Shown here one piece after another: positions 19,301 to 27,088 of a stretch of 64,000 nucleotides of DNA. The stretch covers positions 5,091,001 to 5,155,000 of the forward strand of contig NZ_JAUSVK010000001.1 in assembly GCF_030814655.1 (NCBI RefSeq), given 5' to 3'. How positions within the stretch are numbered: the stretch's first letter is position 1; each line of letters starts with the position of its first letter. Both the position numbers and the translations under genes were made by a program. Source of the stretch: Labrys monachus. Its GTDB lineage: Bacteria > Pseudomonadota > Alphaproteobacteria > Rhizobiales > Labraceae. Below the pieces are notes generated by a model. The model did not search any database and was not told the origin of the DNA. It saw nothing but the letters and a program-made list of their open reading frames with translations.

Positions 19301-19509
19301 AGTCCTATCCCCTTTGTGTATGGTGCAGTCCATCGCACGCAAATCTGGTCCTTGCGCACCTTATCGACCCATGCGGATGGCGGCGTTCGCCTGCCTTGTC
19401 GATCCGGACGGGTGATTTCATTCCCGGCGCAGGCTACCCCCGGCGCCGGGATCGACTTTCATAGGCCCGTCGCGGGAGAATCCATGGCCGCCTTCATGCC
19501 GCCTCCCTC

Positions 19510-20598
19510 TCATTGCGCGGCATGTGGCACGCGAGCGACCTCGCCCAGCGACGCGACAGGCCCCAATTCCCGTTCGATCAGCGGCACCACCTCGGCGCGG
19601 AAGCGCTGCAGGGAACGGCTGGCCCGCTCCAGGGGCATGCATCCGAACTGGAAATTGCAGGCATAGTGGCTCGGATTGAGACGCCTTATGTCTTCCACCA
19701 TCCTTGCCGCGACGTGATGCGGATCGCCGACGATCGTATTGCGGGCGTAGTCCTCTATCGTCCCCTCTCCCGCAAAGGGCTCATCCCGGATCAGGGTGCC
19801 GTCCATCGGCAGTTCGCCGACACGCAGGTGATGGGCCATGCGGCCCACATAGCGGGCACGCTCGCCGGCCTCCAGCGCCTCCGCCTTGCTGTCGGTGATA
19901 TTGATATACTGCATGATGGCGAGCGGCTTGGTCGCGGGGTCGCAGCCGGCCACCCGCCAATTCTGGTTCAGCGCGTCGGCCATTTTGTACAGGACGGGAG
20001 AGCCGAGCGTGCTTGCGGCGATCCAGGACACTGCGTCGGTGTCCTTGAAGCGCCGGAGAATGGGAACCTGCGACGAGACGAAATAGACCGGCGGCATCGG
20101 CTGCTGCATCGGCCGCACGGCGAATGTCGTCTTGGGCACCGAGATATATTTGCCGTGATGCTCGACAACGCCCTGCGTCAGGGCCATCTCGACGACATCC
20201 CAATATTCCAGGAAGATCTCGACTTTTTCTTCGATGGGAACACCGAAGCGTGTGAACTCGAACTGCTGATATCCCGTTCCGATGCCGACGACAGCCCGTC
20301 CGTCGGACTGGATGTCCAGCATGGCGATCTCCTGCGCCACGCGCAGGGGGTTGTAGAGCGGAAGCACGATGACGCCGGCGCCGAGCTTGATGCGCCGCGT
20401 CCAGCCGGCGGCGTGGGCGGCCATCATCAGGGGAGACGGCGACATCGAATAATTGGCGAAATGATGCTCGGCGAACCAGGCGATGTCGAAACCGGCTTCC
20501 TCCGCCTGCTCGACCATTTGCCGCGTATCCGCCATGACGCCCCGGGCGCCGTCCGGATGGTCCCGCAGCGTCATCAGACTGAAGAGGCCGAATTTCAT
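19510..20598 (-). CDS. Luciferase-like (LLM class) flavin-dependent monooxygenase
   Basis: This is a 362-residue TIM-barrel oxygenase that uses reduced FMN. Family features are the start MKFGLFSLMTLRDHP, AEEAGFDIAWFAEHHF, LGAGVIVLPLYNPLRVAQEIAMLD and GIGTGYQQFEF. It is placed just after a flavin reductase, the classical two-component arrangement in which the reductase supplies FMNH2. Substrates of this family range from aldehydes to sulfonates, amines and heterocycles. The amino acid-type importers on both sides suggest a small polar, possibly nitrogen-containing compound. Confidence 0.9.
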   Translation of the reverse strand: MKFGLFSLMTLRDHPDGARGVMADTRQMVEQAEEAGFDIAWFAEHHFANYSMSPSPLMMAAHAAGWTRRIKLGAGVIVLPLYNPLRVAQEIAMLDIQSDGRAVVGIGTGYQQFEFTRFGVPIEEKVEIFLEYWDVVEMALTQGVVEHHGKYISVPKTTFAVRPMQQPMPPVYFVSSQVPILRRFKDTDAVSWIAASTLGSPVLYKMADALNQNWRVAGCDPATKPLAIMQYINITDSKAEALEAGERARYVGRMAHHLRVGELPMDGTLIRDEPFAGEGTIEDYARNTIVGDPHHVAARMVEDIRRLNPSHYACNFQFGCMPLERASRSLQRFRAEVVPLIERELGPVASLGEVARVPHAAQ

Positions 20599-20728
20599 TC
20601 CAGTAATCCTTTTTGGTTCACCCGGCGCCGAGGCCCGGAAAAGATGATCGGCTCGCGCGTCCCGTGCGCCGCCCGACCGAACAGGGCGGCAATCCGCCTG
20701 CGCTCCGCGGCACCTGGAGCGGGACGCT

Positions 20729-21238
20729 TCAGGCGCCGACGCCCTGTGCGGAGAGGCTGCGCGAGGTCATGTATGTTCCGTCCTGATAGATCAGAGGTTG
20801 AAAGGCGGGAGAGAAGTGGCCGCGCTCGACGCGCCCGATGATGATCCTGTGCGTTCCGTAGGGGATGACGCCGTCGACGAGGCAGAAGATGCTGGCCTGG
20901 GCGTCGGCGAGGAATGGAATGCCCGCTTCGTCCGCCTGCCATGATCCTTCGGCGAACCGCGCTTCTCCCTTCGCCTTGCCGCCGAACAGCCTGGAGATCC
21001 CAGCCTGGTTGCTCTGCAGCAGATTGATGCAGAAGGCGCCCTCCTGCAGGAGCGGGGTGAGCAGCGACGCCCGGGCGTTGATGCAGACGAGAAGCGACGC
21101 CGGCTCCATGCAGAGCGCGGTGACGGCGGTCGCCGTCATGCCGTGGCGAACGCCGCCCCTCGCGCAAGTGATGACGCTGACGGTCGTCGCGAAGCGCCGC
21201 ATGGAATGGCGGAAGATGTCCTCGATGCTGGTATCCAT
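20729..21238 (-). CDS. Flavin reductase (HpaC/NtaB-like)
   Basis: This 169-residue split-barrel flavin reductase is of the DIM6/NTAB type. The N-terminal FRHSMRRFATTVSVIT and GMTATAVTALCMEPASLLVCIN segments are the flavin-site signature, and FCLVDGVIPYGTHRIIIGRV the C-terminal one. It would reduce FMN with NAD(P)H for the luciferase-like monooxygenase encoded next. It is the first gene after a perfect GntR-type operator that overlaps its promoter, so this two-gene unit appears to be repressed until substrate is present. Confidence 0.9.
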   Translation of the reverse strand: MDTSIEDIFRHSMRRFATTVSVITCARGGVRHGMTATAVTALCMEPASLLVCINARASLLTPLLQEGAFCINLLQSNQAGISRLFGGKAKGEARFAEGSWQADEAGIPFLADAQASIFCLVDGVIPYGTHRIIIGRVERGHFSPAFQPLIYQDGTYMTSRSLSAQGVGA

Positions 21239-21270
21239 CGGCCCTTCCCGATCGCTCCAATGCCGTTATG

Positions 21271-21296
21271 ATTGTAGATTATCTACAATCCGTCAA
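21271..21296 (-). promoter_or_regulatory. Promoter with perfect GntR-type operator, ahead of the flavin reductase gene
   Basis: The palindrome ATTGTAGATTATCTACAAT (21271-21289) is a perfect 9-1-9 dyad. On the leftward strand, a -35 box TTGACG (21296-21291) lies one base before it, so the operator fills the spacer and the -10 region. This geometry suits a repressor. The same module, -35 included, recurs at 24814-24839, and a degenerate copy lies at 24904, beside a FadR-type GntR gene. Confidence 0.75.
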
Positions 21297-21337
21297 GACA
21301 AAATCGCGCTGTTCGAGACTGCGCGCTCCGCCGGCGC

Positions 21338-22105
21338 TCAGCTCCAGCCGCCGTCGACCACGAAGCTCTGCGCCGTGCACATCCGACTGTCCGCCGCCGC
21401 CAGCCACAAAGCCATGCGAGCGATGTCAGCCGGCGTCACCCGGCTCTTGAGGCATTGGCGCTGCGCCAGTTCCTCCTCCACCTCCGGCGTAACCCACAAG
21501 TCGATCTGGCGCTGCGTCATCACCCATCCGGGAACCAGCGTGTTGACGCTGATGTCGTGCGCGCCCAAGTCCCGGGCGAGCCCTCTCGTCAGGCCCTCGA
21601 TGCCCGCCTTGGCGGCCACATAGATCGGCATGCCGCCGAGCCCCACCCGCCAGCTGAACGAGCCGACATTGACGATCGAGCCGCCGCCCTTGCGGATCAT
21701 GCCCGGCGTAACGGCCTGCGCGCAGAAGAAGAGATGCCTCAGATTGAGGGCGATGCGCTCGTCCCAATAGGCGACGGACACGGTTTCGATGTCATGGCGC
21801 TCGTCGTGCGCCGCATTGTTGATCAGGACGTCGACATCGCCATGCGCTGCGGCGAACCCGGCGATCGCCCCCTGGGTTGCCTCGATGTCGCGAAGGTCGG
21901 CATGAAGGAAGTGGGGGGCGTTGCCGCCCGCAGCGACGATCCTGGCGACCAGCGATTCCGCCGCTTGGATGTTGCGATCGATGAAGCCGACGCGGGCGCC
22001 TGCCGCGCAGAAATGCTCCACATGCGCTTCTCCGATGCCGGATGCCCCGCCGGTAATCAGCACGACCTTGCTCGCGAGGCTGGGATAGGTGGCAAATATC
22101 GTCAT
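21338..22105 (-). CDS. Short-chain dehydrogenase/reductase
   Basis: The 255-residue Rossmann-fold oxidoreductase has the glycine motif TGGASGIGEAHVEHF near residue 15, NNAAHDE, and a catalytic pattern with Ser in VNVGSFSW and Tyr/Lys in YVAAKAG. The Tyr-x-x-x-Lys dyad is intact. The ATG chosen opens directly into MTIFATYPSLASKVVLIT; an upstream extension has no family similarity. It lies between the single-permease importer and the flavin reductase and probably oxidises or reduces a product of the monooxygenase pathway. Confidence 0.88.
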   Translation of the reverse strand: MTIFATYPSLASKVVLITGGASGIGEAHVEHFCAAGARVGFIDRNIQAAESLVARIVAAGGNAPHFLHADLRDIEATQGAIAGFAAAHGDVDVLINNAAHDERHDIETVSVAYWDERIALNLRHLFFCAQAVTPGMIRKGGGSIVNVGSFSWRVGLGGMPIYVAAKAGIEGLTRGLARDLGAHDISVNTLVPGWVMTQRQIDLWVTPEVEEELAQRQCLKSRVTPADIARMALWLAAADSRMCTAQSFVVDGGWS

Positions 22106-22163
22106 GAAAGGCTCCGCGGCGGACTGGTAAGGTGGAATGGAAGGCGCCGGACCTTGTCGACGG

Positions 22164-22829
22164 TCAGCGCTGCTGCTTGCTTTGCAAGTATTTCTCCAGC
22201 CAATGGGCAAGCATCGTGACCGGGTAGGCGATGACGAAATACATCGCGGCGGCGGTCGTCAGCACTTCGAAGGGCCGGTATGTGTTGGTCGCGATCAGGC
22301 GCGCCTGATACATGAGATCGAGGATCCCCAGAGTGGACACCAGGGAGCTTTCCTTGAACAGGCTGACGCTGAGGCTGACGAACACCGGAATCATTGCCCG
22401 CATGGCCTGCGGCAGCGTTATATGGAGAAGGGTCTGCATGCCGCTGAGATCGAGCACATAGGCCGATTCCCGCTGCTCCCTGGGAACGCTCTGCAGGCCG
22501 GAGCGATAGGTTTCGCCGTAAAACGTCGCCGCGTTGAGCGAAAGCGCGGCAACGGCCGAGGGGACGTCGGCGATCTGCAGTCCCGTCACGATGGGAAGCG
22601 CATAATAGACCCAGACGAGCTGGATCAACACCGGCGTTCCCCGGAAGAATTCGACATAGCCGGTGGCGAGGACACGGACGGGCCAGAAGGACGACATCCG
22701 GCACAAGGCGACGGGCACGCCGAGCGCAAATCCCAAGGCGACGCTCGCGATCGTGATCTCGATCGTCAGGATCAGCCCCTGGACGAGTTCGGGTATGTAG
22801 GGGACAACAGCGTTCCACTGCCAATCCAC
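22164..22829 (-). CDS. Polar amino acid ABC transporter permease (single-permease system)
   Basis: This 221-residue membrane protein has about five hydrophobic helices, EFFRGTPVLIQLVWVYYALP and the EAA-like loop QRESAYVLDLSGMQTLL. It is the only permease in this three-gene importer, so a homodimeric channel, as in some glutamine-type systems, is expected. It is separated from its ATPase by the repeat element, but the direction of transcription is the same. Confidence 0.88.
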   Translation of the reverse strand: MDWQWNAVVPYIPELVQGLILTIEITIASVALGFALGVPVALCRMSSFWPVRVLATGYVEFFRGTPVLIQLVWVYYALPIVTGLQIADVPSAVAALSLNAATFYGETYRSGLQSVPREQRESAYVLDLSGMQTLLHITLPQAMRAMIPVFVSLSVSLFKESSLVSTLGILDLMYQARLIATNTYRPFEVLTTAAAMYFVIAYPVTMLAHWLEKYLQSKQQR

Positions 22830-22904
22830 TGTCGCACCTCTCGATTCATTGCGGTTTCAGGTCTGCGCACGGGTTGCAGCCCGGCCGCGTCGCGTATGGC
22901 CCTT

Positions 22905-23010
22905 CCAGAGCAAATTGCGATTTCATCGCATCGCAATTTCTCCATAACTTATTGTTTTGACGTATTTTTATTGATCAAGAAGTCGATCGGCTCTTCTGGA
23001 AAACGCTCTA
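22905..23010. repeat. Rhizobiales-type intergenic palindromic repeat
   Basis: Read leftward, the element begins CTAGAGCGTTTTCC, carries AATACGTCAAAACAATAAG in its centre and ends GCTCTGG, so its ends are near-inverted (TAGAGC and GCTCTGG). It contains a perfect 10-bp hairpin, AAATTGCGAT (22912-22921) with ATCGCAATTT (22930-22939). From memory this closely matches the short dispersed intergenic repeats common in Rhizobium, Mesorhizobium and Brucella genomes. Its right end supplies the stop codon of the ATPase gene. Confidence 0.7.
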
Positions 23011-23772
23011 GGCGCGCAGGCGGTTGGTGAAGTTGCGGATGCGGACATCGCCGCCGCCTGCGAAGAAGGAAGCCGTGTCACCGTCAAAACGCTTGCGCCC
23101 GTTCTCCATGAAGACGACGCGATCCGCGACTTCCTTGACGAAGTCCATCTCATGGCTGGCGACGATCATGGTCATGCCGCGGCGGGCGAGATCCCGCATC
23201 GCATCGAGCACTTCGGCCGTCCGCTCGGGATCGAGGGCGGAGGTGACTTCGTCGAAGAGCATGATCTCCGGATCCATCATCAAGGCCCTGGCGATCGCGA
23301 CCCGCTGGCGCTGCCCTCCGGACAGGGCATAGGGATAGCTCTCGAGCTTGTCGGACAGCCCCATTTGCGCGAGCAGTTCCCGCGCCCTTTCCTGGGCTTG
23401 CGGCCGGGACAGGCGCCCGGTCAGCACCGGCGACAGCGTGAGATTGCGCCGCACCGTCATGTGGCCATAGAGGCTATAGCCTTGAAAAACCATGCCGATG
23501 CGGCGCTTTATGCGATGCCAGCGCGCGATCCGGGCGCGATCGAAGAGCTCGAACCCGCGAGGCTGGCGCTCGAATGCCTCGCCGTCGATGAGAATCTTCC
23601 CCTCGTCCGGATCGATGAGCCTTACGATGCTGCGCAGGACCGAGGTCTTTCCCGAGCCGCTTGGACCGACGAGGGCGATCACCTGTCCGCGCTCGACGGC
23701 CAGGTCGAACCCATCCAGAACCTTGAAAGTGCCGTATGAGACCGACAGCCCCGAAAGGACGACGAGAGACAT
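23008..23772 (-). CDS. Polar amino acid ABC transporter ATPase
   Basis: The 254-residue ATPase has Walker A GPSGSGKTS (36-44), [19 protein letters not shown] and LFDEVTSALDPE. It is in the GlnQ/HisP group. The TAG stop lies inside the terminal TAGAGC of the intergenic repeat, so insertion of that element may have set the present C-terminus (NFTNRLRA). It follows the binding-protein gene and precedes the single permease. Confidence 0.9.
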   Translation of the reverse strand: MSLVVLSGLSVSYGTFKVLDGFDLAVERGQVIALVGPSGSGKTSVLRSIVRLIDPDEGKILIDGEAFERQPRGFELFDRARIARWHRIKRRIGMVFQGYSLYGHMTVRRNLTLSPVLTGRLSRPQAQERARELLAQMGLSDKLESYPYALSGGQRQRVAIARALMMDPEIMLFDEVTSALDPERTAEVLDAMRDLARRGMTMIVASHEMDFVKEVADRVVFMENGRKRFDGDTASFFAGGGDVRIRNFTNRLRA

Positions 23773-23806
23773 CGCTTGGCCTCCAGACCTCGAGCGCCAA
23801 GCGCCG

Positions 23807-24640
23807 TCACTTCATGTAGGATTGCGTGAAGGCCTCGACCTCCCCGTTGTTCAAGAGGTCGGTGATCTCGACGTTGAAGGCGGCGATATCGGTAAAGCAG
23901 GCATCCTTGCGCATCGAGAAGGCGGAACCGGCGACGCTCAGGGCCGGATTGGGCTCCACCACTTTCGTATTGTCCGGATGCAGGGTGTGGTAGTTGCGGT
24001 TGCCCAGCACGTCGAGGAACATCGCGTCCGCCCGCTTGCTCTGGAATGCCAGGATGACCTCGTCGTTGGTCGGAAGCCTGACGATCTTGAAATTGTCGAG
24101 ATGGTTCTTGGCCGCGTAGTCGGTCAGGGCCTTTTCCTGCACGGTGCCGGCCGTCGTCGCGATCTTCATTCCGGCCTTGTTCATGTCTTCGAGGCTCGCG
24201 ACCGGCGCATCGTTGCGGACGACCGCCGTGGCATGATCGGTGAAGTAGGACTCGGTGAAGACGACGGCCAGAGCGCGGGTCGGTGTCGGCGTCGTGGAGA
24301 CGCCGATGTCGTATCGCGATGCGACCAGGCCGGCGATCATGTTGTCCCAGGTGGTGTCGACATAGCGCGGCTCGATGTGCATCGTCGCCGCCCACGCGTT
24401 GAGAATGTCGACCGCGATGCCGCTCCACTTGCCGGTCTTGGGATCCTTGAACGTATGGGGCGAACCGGTCGCGATGCCGAGCGTGACGAAGCCCTGATGC
24501 TGCCACTTGTCGATCATGCAGTTTCCGGGCGCTGATTGGGCGTGCGCGGGCCGGGCGAGGCCAGGTGCAAACGCCATGGCGCCGGCCAGCACGACAGCGC
24601 CTGCCAACCTTCGGGTGGCCGCGGTCAATCGGTATTTCAT
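23807..24640 (-). CDS. Periplasmic binding protein, family 3
   Basis: This 277-residue protein has a long signal peptide with a charged start (MKYRLTAATRRLAG) and cleavage near AHAQS. It then shows the family-3 fold with GFVTLGIATGSPHTFKD, GIAVDILNAWAATM and VSTTPTPTRALAV. An upstream in-frame extension of 52 residues is discarded because it precedes an obvious signal sequence. The promoter with the GntR-type operator lies about 175 bases upstream. It probably recognises the inducing substrate or a close relative. Confidence 0.88.
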   Translation of the reverse strand: MKYRLTAATRRLAGAVVLAGAMAFAPGLARPAHAQSAPGNCMIDKWQHQGFVTLGIATGSPHTFKDPKTGKWSGIAVDILNAWAATMHIEPRYVDTTWDNMIAGLVASRYDIGVSTTPTPTRALAVVFTESYFTDHATAVVRNDAPVASLEDMNKAGMKIATTAGTVQEKALTDYAAKNHLDNFKIVRLPTNDEVILAFQSKRADAMFLDVLGNRNYHTLHPDNTKVVEPNPALSVAGSAFSMRKDACFTDIAAFNVEITDLLNNGEVEAFTQSYMK

Positions 24641-25049
24641 GTCTGACTTCCCCTCGTTTGTTGGCGCCTCGTCCGGACGCTTCCGTCTCGTCGTCACATG
24701 CCGATGCCGGCCTTCGCTCCGAAGAAAAGCGAACGTCGCCTGCGAACGGAGGCTGGCAAGCCTCCCAAATCCGGAAGCCGGCCGCCTCGCGACCATTCCG
24801 AGACAGCGAACAGATTGTAGATAATCTCCAATCTGTCAAGCCGCTATTTGCGGTGTGGCCCGCGTGCGCGCTGGCCTGGCCCGGTGGCGAGCGGCGGGGA
24901 TCGATTGTAGATAGTCTTCAACCAATCGTCGGGGATCGTTGAAAGTCGGGTCTGAACCACGTAGAGCTTGGCGACCCTGACGGCGGGTAGGTTTCGGACT
25001 GGTCGGCGAAGCGCACCAGCCATTGGTCGTGTCTTGATGGAGGATAGAG
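24641..25049. promoter_or_regulatory. Divergent control region with two GntR-type operators
   Basis: This 409-base gap separates the leftward importer from the rightward GntR gene. ATTGTAGAT/ATCTCCAAT at 24814-24832 matches the perfect operator at 21271 with one arm mismatch. It is again followed on the leftward strand by a -35 box (TTGACA, 24839-24834) at identical spacing. A third, weaker copy (ATTGTAGAT at 24904-24912, poor second arm) lies nearer the GntR gene and may serve autoregulation. No open frame in the gap looks genuine. Confidence 0.7.
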
Positions 25050-25751
25050 GTGCCGAAAGTGGGGGGAGCCCTGGCAAAGCTGACGCCGATTCCGGCCATG
25101 GAAAGTGCCGATCGCGCAGCCGATCAGATACGAGAGGCGATCGTCACGGGTTCCCTGAAGCCGGGAGAACGATTGGTCGAAAAGCAGCTGACGGACCAGC
25201 TCGGCATATCGAGACATCCCGTCCGGGAAGCTCTGCGCATCCTGAGCCGCGAAGGATTCGTGGAGATGCGCCTCAACCGAGGAGCCGTCGTCACCAGCCT
25301 CAGGGCAGAAAGTATTCTCGAGGTCTACGAGATCCGTTCGGCCCTCGGCGAGATTGCGCTCCGTCATCTATTGGGACCGGGCGGAGGCATCAGTTCCAAA
25401 GATCTAAAGCATCTGAAGAAATTGGCCAACAACGCGATCCTGTATTCCCAGCGGGACAGCCAGGAGGACAGCGTGCGGAATGACCTCGAATTCCAATACG
25501 CCATCATCGAGGCGGCGAATCTCCCCCGCACGGCGCGGTATTTCTTGGAACTCACCGCCGAGGTCCAGAGATTCAACAATGTGCTGAAAATCGTCTATTC
25601 GGATCGGGAAGGCGATGCCAGGAACTACGTCATGGCATTGTTCATGGCGATCAGCGAGGGGGCCCTGGAGCGGGCACAGAAGATCTGGACCGCGAAATTC
25701 GCCACCGCGGTCGAAAGATACCTCGCTCTCCTGCCCCAGCTGGAATCCTAA
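25050..25751 (+). CDS. GntR-family regulator, FadR/FCD type
   Basis: The 233-residue protein begins at a GTG preceded by GGAGG six bases away. The winged helix (ADQIREAIVTGSLKPGERL, then LGISRHPVREALRILSREGFV) is followed by a C-terminal all-helical FCD domain (LEVYEIRSALGEIALRHL). FCD regulators bind TNGTNNNACNA-like palindromes and respond to organic acids or amino acids. The palindromes in front of the importer and flavin reductase genes are of that type, making this the likely repressor of the block to its left. Confidence 0.9.
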   Translation: MPKVGGALAKLTPIPAMESADRAADQIREAIVTGSLKPGERLVEKQLTDQLGISRHPVREALRILSREGFVEMRLNRGAVVTSLRAESILEVYEIRSALGEIALRHLLGPGGGISSKDLKHLKKLANNAILYSQRDSQEDSVRNDLEFQYAIIEAANLPRTARYFLELTAEVQRFNNVLKIVYSDREGDARNYVMALFMAISEGALERAQKIWTAKFATAVERYLALLPQLES

Positions 25752-26461
25752 TATGCGGCGCCAACGATCGACCTCTCGTCGATCCCGAGCTGTGCTTCCA
25801 GCCAGGCCCACCCTTTCGGCGTGACCTGAACGGCGCGCGACGATTTCGAACGCCGCAGCCAATCCCTGGCGCAGAACAGGGTCATGAACTCGGCCCCGAG
25901 AGGGCCGGCAAGATGATGTTCGCGCTCTGTCCAGTCGAGGCATTGCCGGGCGAAACCGCGCCGGCCGCGCTTCAGCTTTGCCACATCCAATCCCACGGCT
26001 CCGAACCATTCGACGCCGTCCGACGGGACCTCGAAGCGCTTGCCCGCAGCAGCGATGAGGAAGCCCCGTTCCTGCAAGGCGCTCGTCAGGGCGACACCGA
26101 CGCGGCCGGCCAGATGGTCGTAGCAGCAGCGCGCGAACCGAAGGCTCTGCGCCTCGCGACCGAGTGGCTTTCGGCGCACCGTTCCCGCCGGCCCCATCGA
26201 GGCGAGGCATTCCAGCGCGAGAGCGACGTGAGAGCCGCCCAGACGATAATAACGGTGTCGTCCTTGCGCCTCGACGGCGAGAAGTCCGCCGGCGAGGAGC
26301 TTGGCCAAATGCGAGCTGGCCGTCTGTGCGGTCACGCCGGCCGCGAAGGCCAGTTCGCCGGCGGGCCGAGCTCGCCCATCGAGCAGGCTCGTGAGGATGG
26401 CGGCGCGGGTCGGATCGGCGATCAGGAAAGCGGCGGAAGCGATATTCGGTTGCTCACTCAT
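25748..26461 (-). CDS. ArsR-family winged-helix regulator with extended C-terminus
   Basis: This 237-residue protein is about twice the length of minimal ArsR repressors. The N-terminal part is the ArsR helix-turn-helix (PTRAAILTSLLDGRARPAGELA, then VTAQTASSHLAKLLAGGLL). The C-terminal half carries RFARCCYDHLAGRVGV, seen in a subgroup of ArsR-like regulators that control small oxidoreductase or SnoaL-type genes. The cysteine pair could bind metal or sense redox, but that is not shown. Its stop overlaps the GntR stop tail-to-tail in CTAA. It is divergent from the SnoaL-like gene across a perfect dyad. Confidence 0.85.
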   Translation of the reverse strand: MSEQPNIASAAFLIADPTRAAILTSLLDGRARPAGELAFAAGVTAQTASSHLAKLLAGGLLAVEAQGRHRYYRLGGSHVALALECLASMGPAGTVRRKPLGREAQSLRFARCCYDHLAGRVGVALTSALQERGFLIAAAGKRFEVPSDGVEWFGAVGLDVAKLKRGRRGFARQCLDWTEREHHLAGPLGAEFMTLFCARDWLRRSKSSRAVQVTPKGWAWLEAQLGIDERSIVGAAY

Positions 26462-26508
26462 GGTTCGGTTTCCGGCTGGACGCGGCGATGGTAGCAGCGG
26501 ATCTGCTC

Positions 26509-26536
26509 GAATGCTTCGATACGCGTCGAAGCATTC
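26509..26536. promoter_or_regulatory. Perfect 11-bp inverted repeat, likely ArsR-type operator
   Basis: GAATGCTTCGA (26509-26519) and TCGAAGCATTC (26526-26536) are exact reverse complements around a 6-base centre. The 28-bp dyad lies between the divergent ArsR-like and SnoaL-like genes, 48 and 54 bases from their starts. ArsR-family operators are typically AT-leaning inverted repeats of this scale, so the neighbouring regulator is the natural candidate. Confidence 0.7.
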
Positions 26537-26589
26537 CGCTGCGGGCTGACGGTAAGGTGACGGCTGTCCGATGCACGCGAGGATCGACC

Positions 26590-27021
26590 ATGGCCGAAAA
26601 CACCGACGCCGAAATCCGCCACGTCTATGAACGGTGGCACGAGACGATCCTGGGCCGCGATCTCGAGGGCCTGATGGCGCTCTATGCCGACGACGCCGTT
26701 CTGGAGAGCCCCTTGATCCTGGCGACCCTGAAGGACAGGAGCGAGGGGATCTTGAGGGGCAAGGCCGAAATCGAGCCCTTTTTCGAGGCGGGATTTCGCA
26801 CGCTGCCGGGCGGCCTCGGCCGGTGGTATCGAACGGGAACGTTCTTCTCCAACGGTCGGCAACTGATCTGGGAGTATCCCCGCCAGACGCCTGAGGACGA
26901 TCAGGTCGACCTCGTCGAAGCCATGGACATCGCCAACGGACTCATCGCCCATCATCGCGTCTATTGGGGATGGGTCGGCTTCAGGGCGCTCGCGGACGCC
27001 CCGAACAAACCGGCGTCATGA
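26590..27021 (+). CDS. SnoaL-like / nuclear transport factor 2-family protein
   Basis: The 143-residue protein has the cone-shaped NTF2 fold signature: IRHVYERWHETILGRDLEGLMALYADDAVLESP, split into helix and strand, then a central pocket and GLIAHHRVYWGWVGF at the end. Members include ketosteroid isomerase-like enzymes and many of unknown role. The start is the ATG after the dyad; the upstream open frame reads through the operator. Probably regulated by the adjacent ArsR-like protein. No substrate can be assigned. Confidence 0.75.
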   Translation: MAENTDAEIRHVYERWHETILGRDLEGLMALYADDAVLESPLILATLKDRSEGILRGKAEIEPFFEAGFRTLPGGLGRWYRTGTFFSNGRQLIWEYPRQTPEDDQVDLVEAMDIANGLIAHHRVYWGWVGFRALADAPNKPAS

Positions 27022-27088
27022 ATGAATTGGATGTGTGCACGGGAAAAAGGCGAGCGGCAAGGCGTGCCGGATATAGCAGACATGCCGT

